Positions 33,976 to 42,418 of a stretch of 64,000 bases of DNA are shown here, one piece after another. Below the pieces are notes generated by a model, which did no database searches, was not told the origin of the DNA, and was given only the letters and a program-made list of their open reading frames with translations. The first letter of the stretch is position 1; each line of letters starts with the position of its first letter. A program made the position numbers and the translations under genes. Origin of the DNA: DASWJZ01 sp038211615 (GTDB lineage Bacteria; Pseudomonadota; Alphaproteobacteria; Rhizobiales; Afifellaceae); contig JBBQVL010000001.1 in the NCBI GenBank assembly GCA_038211615.1, forward strand, positions 1 to 64,000, written 5' to 3'.

Positions 33976-34692
33976 ATGCGCCACATTGCGCTGGGCGACA
34001 CAAAGATCCGCGACACATCCAGAGACGTCTTCCACCGATTCCTTCGCCGCCGTCTGCTCGCCGGAAAGACCACGCTGGTGTTCTTCGCGAACGCCAATTT
34101 TGTCGTGAAGTGCCGCCATCTGGCCGGCCGGCTCGGCGTCGATCCGGAGTGCTTCGTGCTGAACGACGGCGTCGCGGTTCAGATCGCCGCGCGGCTTCGT
34201 CGTCGCCATGCATTTCGTGACAATCTGAACGGCACCGACTTCATACCCGAATTCCTGGCGCGCGCGCCGGTCCCGGTCAGCGTCTATCTGCTTGGCAGCG
34301 CGCCCGGCACGGTCGCCCGCGCGGCGAGCGTCCTCGAACGTCTGCCGAACGTTCGTGTCGTGGGGATTCAGGATGGCTTTTCGCTGTGGAGCGACGAAGC
34401 CGCGCTTGATCGAATTTCGAACGCCAGGCCGGACGTCCTGATCGTCGGACTCGGAAATCCGCTGCAGGAGGAATGGATCCTGAAGTTCCGCCCGCGTCTC
34501 GACGTGCCGGTGACCTTCGCGGCCGGCGCGCTCTTCGAGTTCCTGTCCGGGGACAAGCCCCGCGCCCCACCGGTCCTGCGAACCTTGCGCCTCGAATGGG
34601 CCTTTCGCCTTTCGCTGGAGCCGCGACGGCTCTTCAAGCGCTACACGTTCGACATGGCGCGCTTTTTCGGGCTTGTGCTTCTCTCCCGGTAA
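33976..34692 (+). CDS. WecG/TagA/CpsF-family glycosyltransferase (GT26)
   Basis: 238 residues, ATG with GGAG upstream. Family motifs: FFANANFVVKCRH, VLNDGVAVQIAARL, NGTDFIPEFLA, VYLLGSAPGTVARAA, and the signature VGLGNPLQEEWILKFR near the C-terminus. Enzymes of this family add ManNAc, ManNAcA or Glc-type residues to a lipid-linked acceptor. It ends the polysaccharide cluster; the next gene on the opposite strand is a small RiPP-like precursor whose 3' end lies 71 bases away. Confidence 0.88.
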   Translation: MRHIALGDTKIRDTSRDVFHRFLRRRLLAGKTTLVFFANANFVVKCRHLAGRLGVDPECFVLNDGVAVQIAARLRRRHAFRDNLNGTDFIPEFLARAPVPVSVYLLGSAPGTVARAASVLERLPNVRVVGIQDGFSLWSDEAALDRISNARPDVLIVGLGNPLQEEWILKFRPRLDVPVTFAAGALFEFLSGDKPRAPPVLRTLRLEWAFRLSLEPRRLFKRYTFDMARFFGLVLLSR

Positions 34693-34763
34693 TCACCCGG
34701 GATGGCCGCCGGCCGGACCTGCCGCCGACAGCCCCCGCCCGCGGCGTCGGGTTCAGCTGCCGC

Positions 34764-34988
34764 CTACGAAAAGCAATCCCATCTCCGATGATGGCGCTTG
34801 TGGCCATGATGCGGATGATGGCCGCCAAACGGGAAGCCGTGGTGGTGTTCCTCGAACAGACCTTGAGTCTCTGTCTGAAACTTGCCGAGCCGCTTCAGCT
34901 CCGGCTGCTCGTATCGCTTCTTTTGGATGGATTCCCCGCTGCGCATCGCCCCGCCAGTCAGTTCGAAAAGCACCGCATCTGTTGGCAT
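34764..34988 (-). CDS. Small RiPP-precursor-like protein: lasso-type leader with histidine-rich tail
   Basis: 74 residues from ATG at 34988; ATG at 34946 or TTG at 34997 are alternatives. The middle carries the lasso leader pattern Y-x2-P-x-L-x3-G-x-F (YEQPELKRLGKF), followed by ETQ-G, so Thr stands at -2 to a Gly exactly as in lasso precursors. The tail after that Gly begins GLFEEHHHGFPFGG, holds ten His among 32 residues and ends WDCFS. No Asp/Glu is at core position 7-9 (Glu is at 4 and 5), so a normal lasso ring cannot form. No dedicated enzymes flank it. The lasso enzymes 11 kb away could act in trans. Could be metal-binding; the function is unknown. Confidence 0.65.
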   Translation of the reverse strand: MPTDAVLFELTGGAMRSGESIQKKRYEQPELKRLGKFQTETQGLFEEHHHGFPFGGHHPHHGHKRHHRRWDCFS

Positions 34989-35714
34989 CGTAGCCAAGAG
35001 CGGGACATTTCGCCAGAGGCAGCCGCCTCGACCGGCGGCGGCTGTTCGCAGTCAGATCTGCTCGTAGCGGAGTGTTTTGAGCCGTCCACGTAGCGCGGAC
35101 CGGTGACCTGCCCCGGGCTCCTCCGCTCACAAGCAAACGCCCCCGAGGCGGAACCCCGGGGGCGTTATCGATGCTGGTTGCGGGGACTTGCAACCACCGA
35201 GCTTCGCTCGTCCAGATTCCGATTTAGAACCTGTTCGATTCAGGTAGATGTGGACTCGATTGCACCTTTACCGAACGCGGCTGCAATGGCCCCGGGCGCT
35301 GAATTCGCGGCAGGACCCAAACCGTACCGAGTGTTCCAATCCAGCTCCCTCCGCCAGCCACCAATTGCTGAACATTCTCCGCTGATTTCCTGCGCCTTGG
35401 AAAACGCGAGAAGCGCGAGGCTTACAGTTAGACCTCGCGCCTGCCACCGGCACCGCTAAACCGATTTCTGGTTCTCTTCCGGTGCTATTCTCCCGAGCTC
35501 GCGACTACACGGGCGGGGTCGCGAGGTGATAACTCATTGTAATTGCACGCGATGAGGATTGCGGGAGTTGGTAAGAATCTCGCTCTTCGAAGGACACTTA
35601 AGTCCGCTCCCGAGCCAAAGCGGACGTCGATCTCGATTCCCCGACCCCGTTCGACGTATAAAATAATCGCCGCAGCTGCTAGGATCGGGATTGGCTTCAT
35701 TTCCCGGGGGAAAG
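34989..35714. other. 726-base stretch without a confident gene
   Basis: Upstream region of the His-rich precursor gene (leftward) and of the secreted-protein gene at 35715 (rightward). It contains three successive hairpins at 35136-35210, described separately. The part 35560-35700 is lower in GC and may hold the rightward promoter. Frames crossing it look random. Confidence 0.45.
35136..35210. terminator. Three adjacent hairpins, the first terminator-like
   Basis: AACGCCCCCG at 35136-35145 pairs with CGGGGGCGTT at 35157-35166. TGGTTGC at 35175-35181 pairs with GCAACCA at 35190-35196. CGAGC at 35198-35202 pairs with GCTCG at 35206-35210. The first stem ends in TT but has no long T run. The row may be a terminator, a small structured RNA, or a repeated intergenic element; sequence alone does not decide. 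Confidence 0.45.
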
Positions 35715-36338
35715 ATGGCGCGCGACGTGATATCGCGATTTCTTGTTCCACTTGCAGGAGCCTTGGCTTTCGGGCAGCTGTCCCTGGCAGCGGCAGAAGC
35801 CACTGATCTGTGCAACGGGCATCAGCTGCTTACGACGCCTAGGCCGGAAGCCGGCTGTCTGACTGTAAAGCCGCAGTTGTACGTTTCACCCGACAATGCG
35901 CTGCGTGTGTTCGTATTCCCTGTTGAAGTGGATCTGCATGCTACTCCAGACATGGAAAGCCGCGTCGTCATTCGAGGCCCGAACGCAAAGCTGCTGACAT
36001 CCAAGGACTACTCGTCGACGCGTGGAGCGAACGGATATTACGTGGTCCGCGCTCAGTGGTCGCCCGACTCGCAGTTTTTTGTCTACAGCATGTCGTCCTC
36101 CGGCGGGCATTCGCCCTGGTCATTTCCGATCTGGGTCTTCAGCCGAGAGAGGAACGCATTCATCAGCTTCAACGAGATCATCGGGAGCAGGCCGACAATA
36201 TCCGGGGATTTCAGTTTCTCGGGGCCCCATACCGTTACGGCGGTGACCGTGGAGAATGTCGGTTCGGACCGGCAGACTCCGGTCGTGGTCGACTTGGCAG
36301 ACGCCACCAGCAAAATCGCGATCGACTCTGAAGAATAA
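35715..36338 (+). CDS. Secreted protein of unknown function
   Basis: 207 residues from ATG at 35715, with GGGGGAAAG just before it; a TTG at 35691 is in frame. A signal peptide (FLVPLAGALAFGQLSLAAAEA) is followed by a mature domain with two Cys (CNGHQLL, GCLTVKP) and many beta-like segments, including RVVIRGPNAKLLTSKDYSS and VVRAQWSPDSQFFVYSMSSS. The WSPDSQFF phrase recalls single propeller-type blades. I do not recognise the family. It opens the island of secreted proteins that follows. Confidence 0.65.
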   Translation: MARDVISRFLVPLAGALAFGQLSLAAAEATDLCNGHQLLTTPRPEAGCLTVKPQLYVSPDNALRVFVFPVEVDLHATPDMESRVVIRGPNAKLLTSKDYSSTRGANGYYVVRAQWSPDSQFFVYSMSSSGGHSPWSFPIWVFSRERNAFISFNEIIGSRPTISGDFSFSGPHTVTAVTVENVGSDRQTPVVVDLADATSKIAIDSEE

Positions 36339-36551
36339 CAGCGCAAGCGACTGAAGTTGGTCGACCGGTCAGATGGCTGCACAGCAGGCTCGTTCTCGTT
36401 TGCTGAACTCTAGATGAACACGTCGTTTCGAATCCGTTCAGCGAGCTTTCGGTAGGTGCGATCGTCGGCGGATGGACAGTGGCCGCTGGTTCGCTAAGGA
36501 TACGAAAGAACCGCGCGAAAGTTTGTCGGCTTGCAGTCTGGGGGGTGGGGC

Positions 36552-39500
36552 ATGATCACGTCCACGCGCGCACTTTGCGCGCTTTTCGCTGGCCTGCTTG
36601 TACTGTTTTCGGGGGCTGTCGCGGCCGGCGCGGACCAAGTCCTCGTCAACATCTCGAATACGACGGGCAGTCCGATCGAGATTATCGCCATCGGCCCGGG
36701 CAATGAACAGCAACTTCTATACGAATTGCCCGCGGGACAGACCTACGAGTTGCCCACGCAGACGGGGGCGAAGCTCGGCTTTGCGCAGAACGGCAACTGG
36801 CTCGGAGACGCCTATGTCGTCACCGGCGCAAGCGGCGAAGGCGTGGCGGTTCCTTACATGGCGCAGGCGGCCACAGCGCCTGCCGCGGTCGACGCAAATG
36901 CGCCTCAAGTTCAGGTGACCAACAGCACCGACAAGTCAATTTCAGTCATCGCCATCGGGGCCGACAAGAGCCAACAGGCCATCGGCGAAGTGCCCGCCGG
37001 CCAGACTATCGGACAACCGGTGCAGCCGGGCACCACGCTCGGCTTCGCGCAAGGGGATGGGTGGCTCGGCGATGCGTATGTCGTCACCGGCGCAAACGGC
37101 GAAGCGGTGACGGTGCCGTACGCAGCGCAGGCAGCGGAAACCCCAGCGGCGGTCGATCCGAACGCGCCCCGGATCCAGATCACCAACAGCACTGACAAGA
37201 AAGTCACCGTCATCGCCATCGCCGCGGATCAGACACAGCAGGCGCTGGCGGAGGTGCCGGCGGGCCAGAGCATCAGCCAGGCGGTGCAGGCCGGCGCGAC
37301 ACTTGGCTTCGCGCAGGAAAGTGGCTGGCTCGGCGATGCCTATGTCGTGACGGGCGCTCCAGCCGAAACCGTCACGGTGCCGTATCAGGCGCAGGCCGCA
37401 GCGGGCGGACCTGCAATTGAGGAATTCGTCGACACCAGCCTGCCGCCCGTCGCGATCACCAACGGCAGCGACAAGCCGATCACCATCGTCTCCATCCAGC
37501 CGGACAAGACCCAGCATGCGCTGAAGGAGATCCCTGCGGGGGAGACCTACAGTCAGCCGGCTACGCCCGGAACGATGCTCGGCTTCGCGCAGGGCGACGG
37601 GTGGCTCGGCGATTTCTACGTCACGACCGGAGATCCCGGCGAAAAGGTCGCCGTGCCCTATCGGCAGCTTTCCGCCGAGCAGCTGCGCCAACAGGGACCC
37701 GATAGCGTCAGCATCGAATTCAACAACAGCGGCGAAGCTCCGCTCTCCGTCGCGGTGACAGACGACCAGAACAACGCGACGCTGCTCTACGATCTGCCCG
37801 TGGGACAGACGACACAGCACGCGGTGCCGAAATCGAAGCTGTGGTTCTACAAGGCCGGCGAGACCCAGCCGACCGGCGATCCCTACGTGGTCACGGACGC
37901 CGACGGACAGCAGGTCGCCGTGCCCTATTCGGCGGCGGCGGCCCTCGTCGCCGCCCAGTCGGGGCCAGGCTCGGTGACGCTTGAATTCACCAACACGAAC
38001 GCCGTGCCGATCGTTGCTTCGCTCGTGGATGCGGAGAACCGCGCCACGGTGCTCTATGAGATTCCGACCGGGCAGATAGTGACGCAGCACGCGCTGCCGA
38101 AGTCGCAGCTCTGGTTCTTCCGCAAGGGCGAAGACGCCCCGGTCGGCGACCCCTACGTCGTGCCAGACGCCGACGCCAGCCTGAGCCTTCCCTACGATCG
38201 CCTCGCGGATCTCAGGGCACGGCAATCGGGGCCGGGCAGCGTCACCCTCGAAATGCGCAACGAGACTTATGGCGACGTGGCCATCGCCATCACGGATCGG
38301 GCCGGCGCCCGCGCCGACCTCTACGATGTTCCCTATCGCAACGCGGCTGCGGGGCAGGGCACCGACATTCAGGTGATGCCCGGGACACAGCTCTATTTCT
38401 TCACTCCGATCACCGAGACGGTCGACGGTGAGTCGCGACCGAAGATGGCCGGCGCCTATCTCGTCCCGGCCGACGGCCCGCGCATCATTTATCTCCCCTA
38501 CGAGCCCGACATGGCGACGCAGAAGCAGCCGGAGCCGCCGGGCGGCGTCAGCGTAATGTTCAAGAACGTCGCCGCCGGCGAGACGCCGGATCTCGTGTTC
38601 GTCGACCAGCAGTCGCAGAACATGTTCAGGCTATCGAGAAACCTGGAGACCTGGCGCAACCTGACTCCCGGTACCACGCTCTTCACCTTCGGGCTGAAGG
38701 CGATCGGTGACACAGAATATTCGCAGATCGGCGACCCGATCCAGATCGGTAGCACCCCAGGGCAGACGATCAACGTGCCCCAGTCCGATTCCGCTGCCGA
38801 CCTGATCACGACCGGCAAGATCGACCTGAAGGCGATTGCGCAGCAGATTGCGGTGAGCCTCGCTCAGTCGAACATCGAGGCGGACAAGGCCAAAGTCTGC
38901 TGGCGAAACACCTATGGCCGTGGCGTCGGGACGGTGCCGCGGAACTGCCCGCCGGGGCAATCCGAGGATACAGCGGGTCTCTGTTACACCAATTGCCGCC
39001 CCGGCTATCATCAGTTCGTGACCATGTGCGTGCCGGATTGCCCGGCAGGCTTCCGGGACGATGGATTGTTCTGCTTCAAGCCCGCCCCTATTGCACGCGA
39101 CGAATACCCCTGGAAGCTCGGCGACACGGCGTTCAGCCTGGATGACGCCCGGGCGCGGTGCGCCGCGGCGCACGGGAGCAACTGCGAGACTGCCAACAGC
39201 AGCACGATTGTCTACTCAACCTGTCCGTCGGGGTATCAGCAGGCGCCTATCATCACCGACCTGTGCTCGCCGGTCTGCCCCGCCGACACGACCGATATCG
39301 GCATATCCTGCCAGAAGCACACCTACGACCGCGGCGTGGGCAATCTGATGAGTTGCAACAGCAACCAGGAATACGACGCCGGACTCTGCTACAACGGATG
39401 CAAGACCGGCTTCACCGGGGTCGGCCCCGTGTGCTGGGCCGCCTGTCCGGCAAGCCTGCCGGTCAATTGCGGCGCGAGCTGCGCAAAAGACATTGGAGAA

Positions 39501-40058
39501 TGCGCACAATCGGTGACGGATCAGATAACGACGCCGTTCATGACGGCCGCCAACGTGGCGCTCATGGTCGTCACCGCGGGCGCAGGCGCTGCCGCGACCG
39601 AGGGGGCGAACGCGGCTAGGGCGGGGGCAGAAGTCGGCGCGCGCACGGCCGGGGAAGTTGCCGCCAAGGTCGCCGCCAAGGAGACAGCCAGGGCGAGCCT
39701 CAAGGCAAGCGTGAAGGCTCTTCTGCGCTCCGGGGTTTCCGCCGGCGTCAGGGCCGGCGCCGCGGCGCTCGCAAAGGATACGGCGATCAATGTTGCCGTA
39801 TCGGGCGTCATCTCCACCGCCTTCGCTGTCGGCTTTTCCGAGAAGGCGAAGGCGGATCTCAGGGCGGCGCTCACCGCGGAGGTCAACCAGCAGCTCTCGA
39901 GCCAGATCTCCGATGCGGAGATCGAGACCGTGGTGAACCTGGCGATCGAGGGATCCGACAGCGGCGGGATCGATTTCCCGTGGACGTCCCTCGACCCGAC
40001 CGGCGTCGCCGATATTGTGCGATCCTTCAATCTCCCCCTCTGCTCCGATGTGCACTGA
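36552..40058 (+). CDS. Large secreted protein with eight VHL-beta-like repeats, a Cys-rich region and a hydrophobic C-terminal region
   Basis: 1168 residues from ATG at 36552, with a signal peptide ending near AGA. Eight repeats of 70-90 residues follow (about residues 30-745). Each starts with a strand such as VSIEFNNSG or VTLEFTNTN, then LYDLPVGQTTQHAVP, LWFYKAG and PYVVTDADGQQVAVPY. The order strand-N-x-T, Y-x-L-P-x-G, LWFF, late V-P matches the VHL beta-domain layout. A Cys-rich section comes next (about 780-990), with CPAGFRDDGLFC, TYDRGVGN and GVGPVCWAACP, a style familiar from secreted proteins of eukaryotic microbes and some bacteria. The end is Ala-rich and helical (about 1000-1168). 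It stops 16 bases before the next gene, so the two are probably co-transcribed. Confidence 0.75.
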   Translation: MITSTRALCALFAGLLVLFSGAVAAGADQVLVNISNTTGSPIEIIAIGPGNEQQLLYELPAGQTYELPTQTGAKLGFAQNGNWLGDAYVVTGASGEGVAVPYMAQAATAPAAVDANAPQVQVTNSTDKSISVIAIGADKSQQAIGEVPAGQTIGQPVQPGTTLGFAQGDGWLGDAYVVTGANGEAVTVPYAAQAAETPAAVDPNAPRIQITNSTDKKVTVIAIAADQTQQALAEVPAGQSISQAVQAGATLGFAQESGWLGDAYVVTGAPAETVTVPYQAQAAAGGPAIEEFVDTSLPPVAITNGSDKPITIVSIQPDKTQHALKEIPAGETYSQPATPGTMLGFAQGDGWLGDFYVTTGDPGEKVAVPYRQLSAEQLRQQGPDSVSIEFNNSGEAPLSVAVTDDQNNATLLYDLPVGQTTQHAVPKSKLWFYKAGETQPTGDPYVVTDADGQQVAVPYSAAAALVAAQSGPGSVTLEFTNTNAVPIVASLVDAENRATVLYEIPTGQIVTQHALPKSQLWFFRKGEDAPVGDPYVVPDADASLSLPYDRLADLRARQSGPGSVTLEMRNETYGDVAIAITDRAGARADLYDVPYRNAAAGQGTDIQVMPGTQLYFFTPITETVDGESRPKMAGAYLVPADGPRIIYLPYEPDMATQKQPEPPGGVSVMFKNVAAGETPDLVFVDQQSQNMFRLSRNLETWRNLTPGTTLFTFGLKAIGDTEYSQIGDPIQIGSTPGQTINVPQSDSAADLITTGKIDLKAIAQQIAVSLAQSNIEADKAKVCWRNTYGRGVGTVPRNCPPGQSEDTAGLCYTNCRPGYHQFVTMCVPDCPAGFRDDGLFCFKPAPIARDEYPWKLGDTAFSLDDARARCAAAHGSNCETANSSTIVYSTCPSGYQQAPIITDLCSPVCPADTTDIGISCQKHTYDRGVGNLMSCNSNQEYDAGLCYNGCKTGFTGVGPVCWAACPASLPVNCGASCAKDIGECAQSVTDQITTPFMTAANVALMVVTAGAGAAATEGANAARAGAEVGARTAGEVAAKVAAKETARASLKASVKALLRSGVSAGVRAGAAALAKDTAINVAVSGVISTAFAVGFSEKAKADLRAALTAEVNQQLSSQISDAEIETVVNLAIEGSDSGGIDFPWTSLDPTGVADIVRSFNLPLCSDVH

Positions 40059-40074
40059 ACGAAAGGCCGATGCG

Positions 40075-41298
40075 ATGAAACAGCGTTTTCCGACGGCATC
40101 AGCTCTGATCCTGGCTAGCTTCATTCTTGTCTCCGGCCCGGTGCTCGCGCAGGACACCGATCCCAATGCTCCGGTCGACCAGGCGGCGCCGGAGCCGCTG
40201 CCGCTGCCCGTCGACGGCGCCCAACAGCCAACGGATGCGCCGGTCGATCAAGCTACCGAGCCGGCAGAACAGGTGCCGGCAGACCAGGCGCCGGCCGAAG
40301 TGCCTGTCGATCAGGCCACCGTTCCGGTCGATCAGCCGGCAGATGCGCCGGTCGATCAGGCCATGCCAGCGGACCAGCCGCTCATGGACGCGCCTGTCGA
40401 TCAGGCCACCGTTCCGGTCGATCAGCCCCCGGCAGATGCGCCGGTCGATCAAGCCATGCCAGCGGACCAGCCGCTCATGGACGCGCCCGTCGACCAGGCC
40501 ACCGTCCCAGTAGATCAGCCCCCGGCCGAAGCCCCGGTCGATCAAGCCATGCCAGCGGACCAGCCGGTCATGGACACGCCCGTCGACCAGGCCACCGTTC
40601 CAGTAGATCAGCCCCCGGCAGAAGCCCCTGTCGACCAGGCGAACGCGCCGCCCGACCAGCCGCTCCTCGACGCACCACCAGTCGACCAGGCGATCGGGCC
40701 GACCGATCAACAGCTGCTGGACGCGCCGCCCGTCGGTCAGGCAGTCGTTCCGGGAGATCAGCAACCGGCTGAACCTCCGGTCGACCAAGCGACGGTTCCA
40801 GCGGACCAGCCGTTGCTCGATGTGCCGCCGATCGACCAAGCCACCGCGCCGGTGGATCAGCTCCCGGCGGCTCCCGTCGATCAGGCCACCGTCCCTGACA
40901 ACCAGCTTCTACCGGCTCCGCCCGCCGACGCCAACGCGACCGGCAGCGATCAGCTTCCCGCCGCTCCGGCCGCAGCCGACGCTTTGTTGCCCGCCCCCGG
41001 AGAAACGCAACAGCAGGCCGCACTTCCGACGCAGGACATCGCCGGAAACCCGATCGACATAACCGGTCAGGTGCAGATCACGATCCAGAACATATCGGCC
41101 GGCGCACTCGACGTGTTCGTTGAGCCGGAGGGTGGCGGCGATCCCGTGTTCGTGCTGACGCTCGACCCGGGCTACGAGGCCGTGCAGCCCACCCCTGTCG
41201 GCCGCAACTGGCGCTTTGCGCAAAGCGATATCTGGATGGGGGGCTTCGTGCCAACGACGGAGCCCCGGCAGCTCGTGCAATTCACCGGACCGCAATAG
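40075..41298 (+). CDS. Secreted PVDQ-repeat protein with C-terminal VHL-beta-like domain
   Basis: 407 residues from ATG at 40075 (AAAGG upstream). A signal peptide (ALILASFILVSGPVLAQ) is followed by about 280 residues of Pro/Ala/Asp/Gln repeats, with more than twenty DQ units such as APVDQATVPVDQP and MPADQPLMD; DNA copies are near-identical between about 40330 and 40640. The last 80 residues form a folded domain (VQITIQNISAGALDVFVEP, PGYEAVQPT, NWRFAQSDIWMGGFVPTTE) that aligns with the repeats of the preceding protein (LGFAQGDGWLGDFYVTT). The repeat part looks like an extended stalk or wall-spanning linker. The function is unknown. Confidence 0.75.
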   Translation: MKQRFPTASALILASFILVSGPVLAQDTDPNAPVDQAAPEPLPLPVDGAQQPTDAPVDQATEPAEQVPADQAPAEVPVDQATVPVDQPADAPVDQAMPADQPLMDAPVDQATVPVDQPPADAPVDQAMPADQPLMDAPVDQATVPVDQPPAEAPVDQAMPADQPVMDTPVDQATVPVDQPPAEAPVDQANAPPDQPLLDAPPVDQAIGPTDQQLLDAPPVGQAVVPGDQQPAEPPVDQATVPADQPLLDVPPIDQATAPVDQLPAAPVDQATVPDNQLLPAPPADANATGSDQLPAAPAAADALLPAPGETQQQAALPTQDIAGNPIDITGQVQITIQNISAGALDVFVEPEGGGDPVFVLTLDPGYEAVQPTPVGRNWRFAQSDIWMGGFVPTTEPRQLVQFTGPQ

Positions 41299-41385
41299 GT
41301 GGATTCGGCAGACGCAGTCCGCTTTCGTGGCGCGACGAAATCGTCGGATACAATGGCTGGCCGCCGCTGAATTTGGAGGGGTGAC

Positions 41386-42348
41386 ATGAGAACGCGCAAG
41401 ACTGGTCAGATCGTGAGCGTCTCTGCGGCGGCGCTTCTAGCCTGGCAGAGCCCGGCCTCCGCGGGGAAGGTGGGTCATTTTAAGCTTCCGGAGTTCCATG
41501 TTCCTGAAATCCATGCCCCGGATCTCCACGTCCCGGACATCCATGTCCCGGGGCATCTCGATCTCCCGAACGTCCATGTTCCGGAGGTCCATGCCCCTGA
41601 CGTGCATGTCGATGTACCGAACGTTCACCTGCCCGAGCACCTCGACCTCGGAAACATTCATTTGCCGGAAGCCCACATCGATGCTCCCCATCTGAACGCG
41701 GGCAACGTCGATGCTCCCCACATCAACTATGATGTGCTGCCGCCAGACCCGCACAACCTGAACTACGGCAACCTGCCGCCAGAGGGGCCGAACAACATCA
41801 TGGGGCAGTTGCCGCCCGCCTATGATCGCGTCCCGGAATTACCGCGGGCGTTACCCGACACCCCCGTCGTGGATCGCCCCCTGCCGCCCACGCCAGGAAA
41901 CAACCCGGTGGGCAAGCTGCCTTCGGCGAATTACGGCGCGCTGCCATCCGATCCACCCATCACCGCAGCCAAGCCGTTCAAGCCGGCGGACGCGCTCGGC
42001 GATCTCGTCGGGCTTCCGGCCGACCATCCCGGCCGCGTCCAGGCGAACGTCGTCACCAAGAACGTCGGGGTGCCGACGCCCATTGCGCGCACGCCTACCC
42101 CGCGCCTGCCGGCGCCGCAGATTCTTGCCCAGGTGGCGGAAGCCGCGCCACTCCGAGCCCCCACTGCGATCAAGCAGGGCATGAAGCTCAGCACCAAGAT
42201 CGTGATCGGAGCGACCGTGACCACGGTCGGGCTCGTGGCTGTCGGCGTTTCGATGCCGGCCATCGTCAAGAAGATTACCGGCGACGATCTTCCCGACACC
42301 GGAAACGCCGAAGTGGACTCGGCAATAAATGGGCTCACCCCTCCGTAA
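41386..42348 (+). CDS. H-x-P-E/D-x pentad-repeat protein with C-terminal membrane helix (copy 1)
   Basis: 320 residues. A signal-like N-terminus (QIVSVSAAALLAWQSPASAG) is followed by about 80 residues of a five-residue repeat: HVPEI, HAPDL, HVPDI, HVPGH and so on, later HLPEA and HIDAP. A Pro-rich, Asn-rich linker then leads to a membrane helix (KIVIGATVTTVGLVAVGVSM) and a conserved end, PAIVKKITGDDLPDTGNA. A second copy follows 70 bases later. The repeat could form a polyproline-like rod or a metal-binding His ladder. I do not recognise a described family. Confidence 0.7.
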   Translation: MRTRKTGQIVSVSAAALLAWQSPASAGKVGHFKLPEFHVPEIHAPDLHVPDIHVPGHLDLPNVHVPEVHAPDVHVDVPNVHLPEHLDLGNIHLPEAHIDAPHLNAGNVDAPHINYDVLPPDPHNLNYGNLPPEGPNNIMGQLPPAYDRVPELPRALPDTPVVDRPLPPTPGNNPVGKLPSANYGALPSDPPITAAKPFKPADALGDLVGLPADHPGRVQANVVTKNVGVPTPIARTPTPRLPAPQILAQVAEAAPLRAPTAIKQGMKLSTKIVIGATVTTVGLVAVGVSMPAIVKKITGDDLPDTGNAEVDSAINGLTPP

Positions 42349-42418
42349 CCTGCTTTCGCCTGCCCGCAGCGACTGCGGCGTTCGGAGGACGATTCCATCC
42401 CCACTTCGGAAGGCGTAA

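Noticed and set aside
40330..40640. CRISPR-like regular DNA repeats
   Set aside because: The repeats are coding (PVDQ units), without unique spacers or cas genes.
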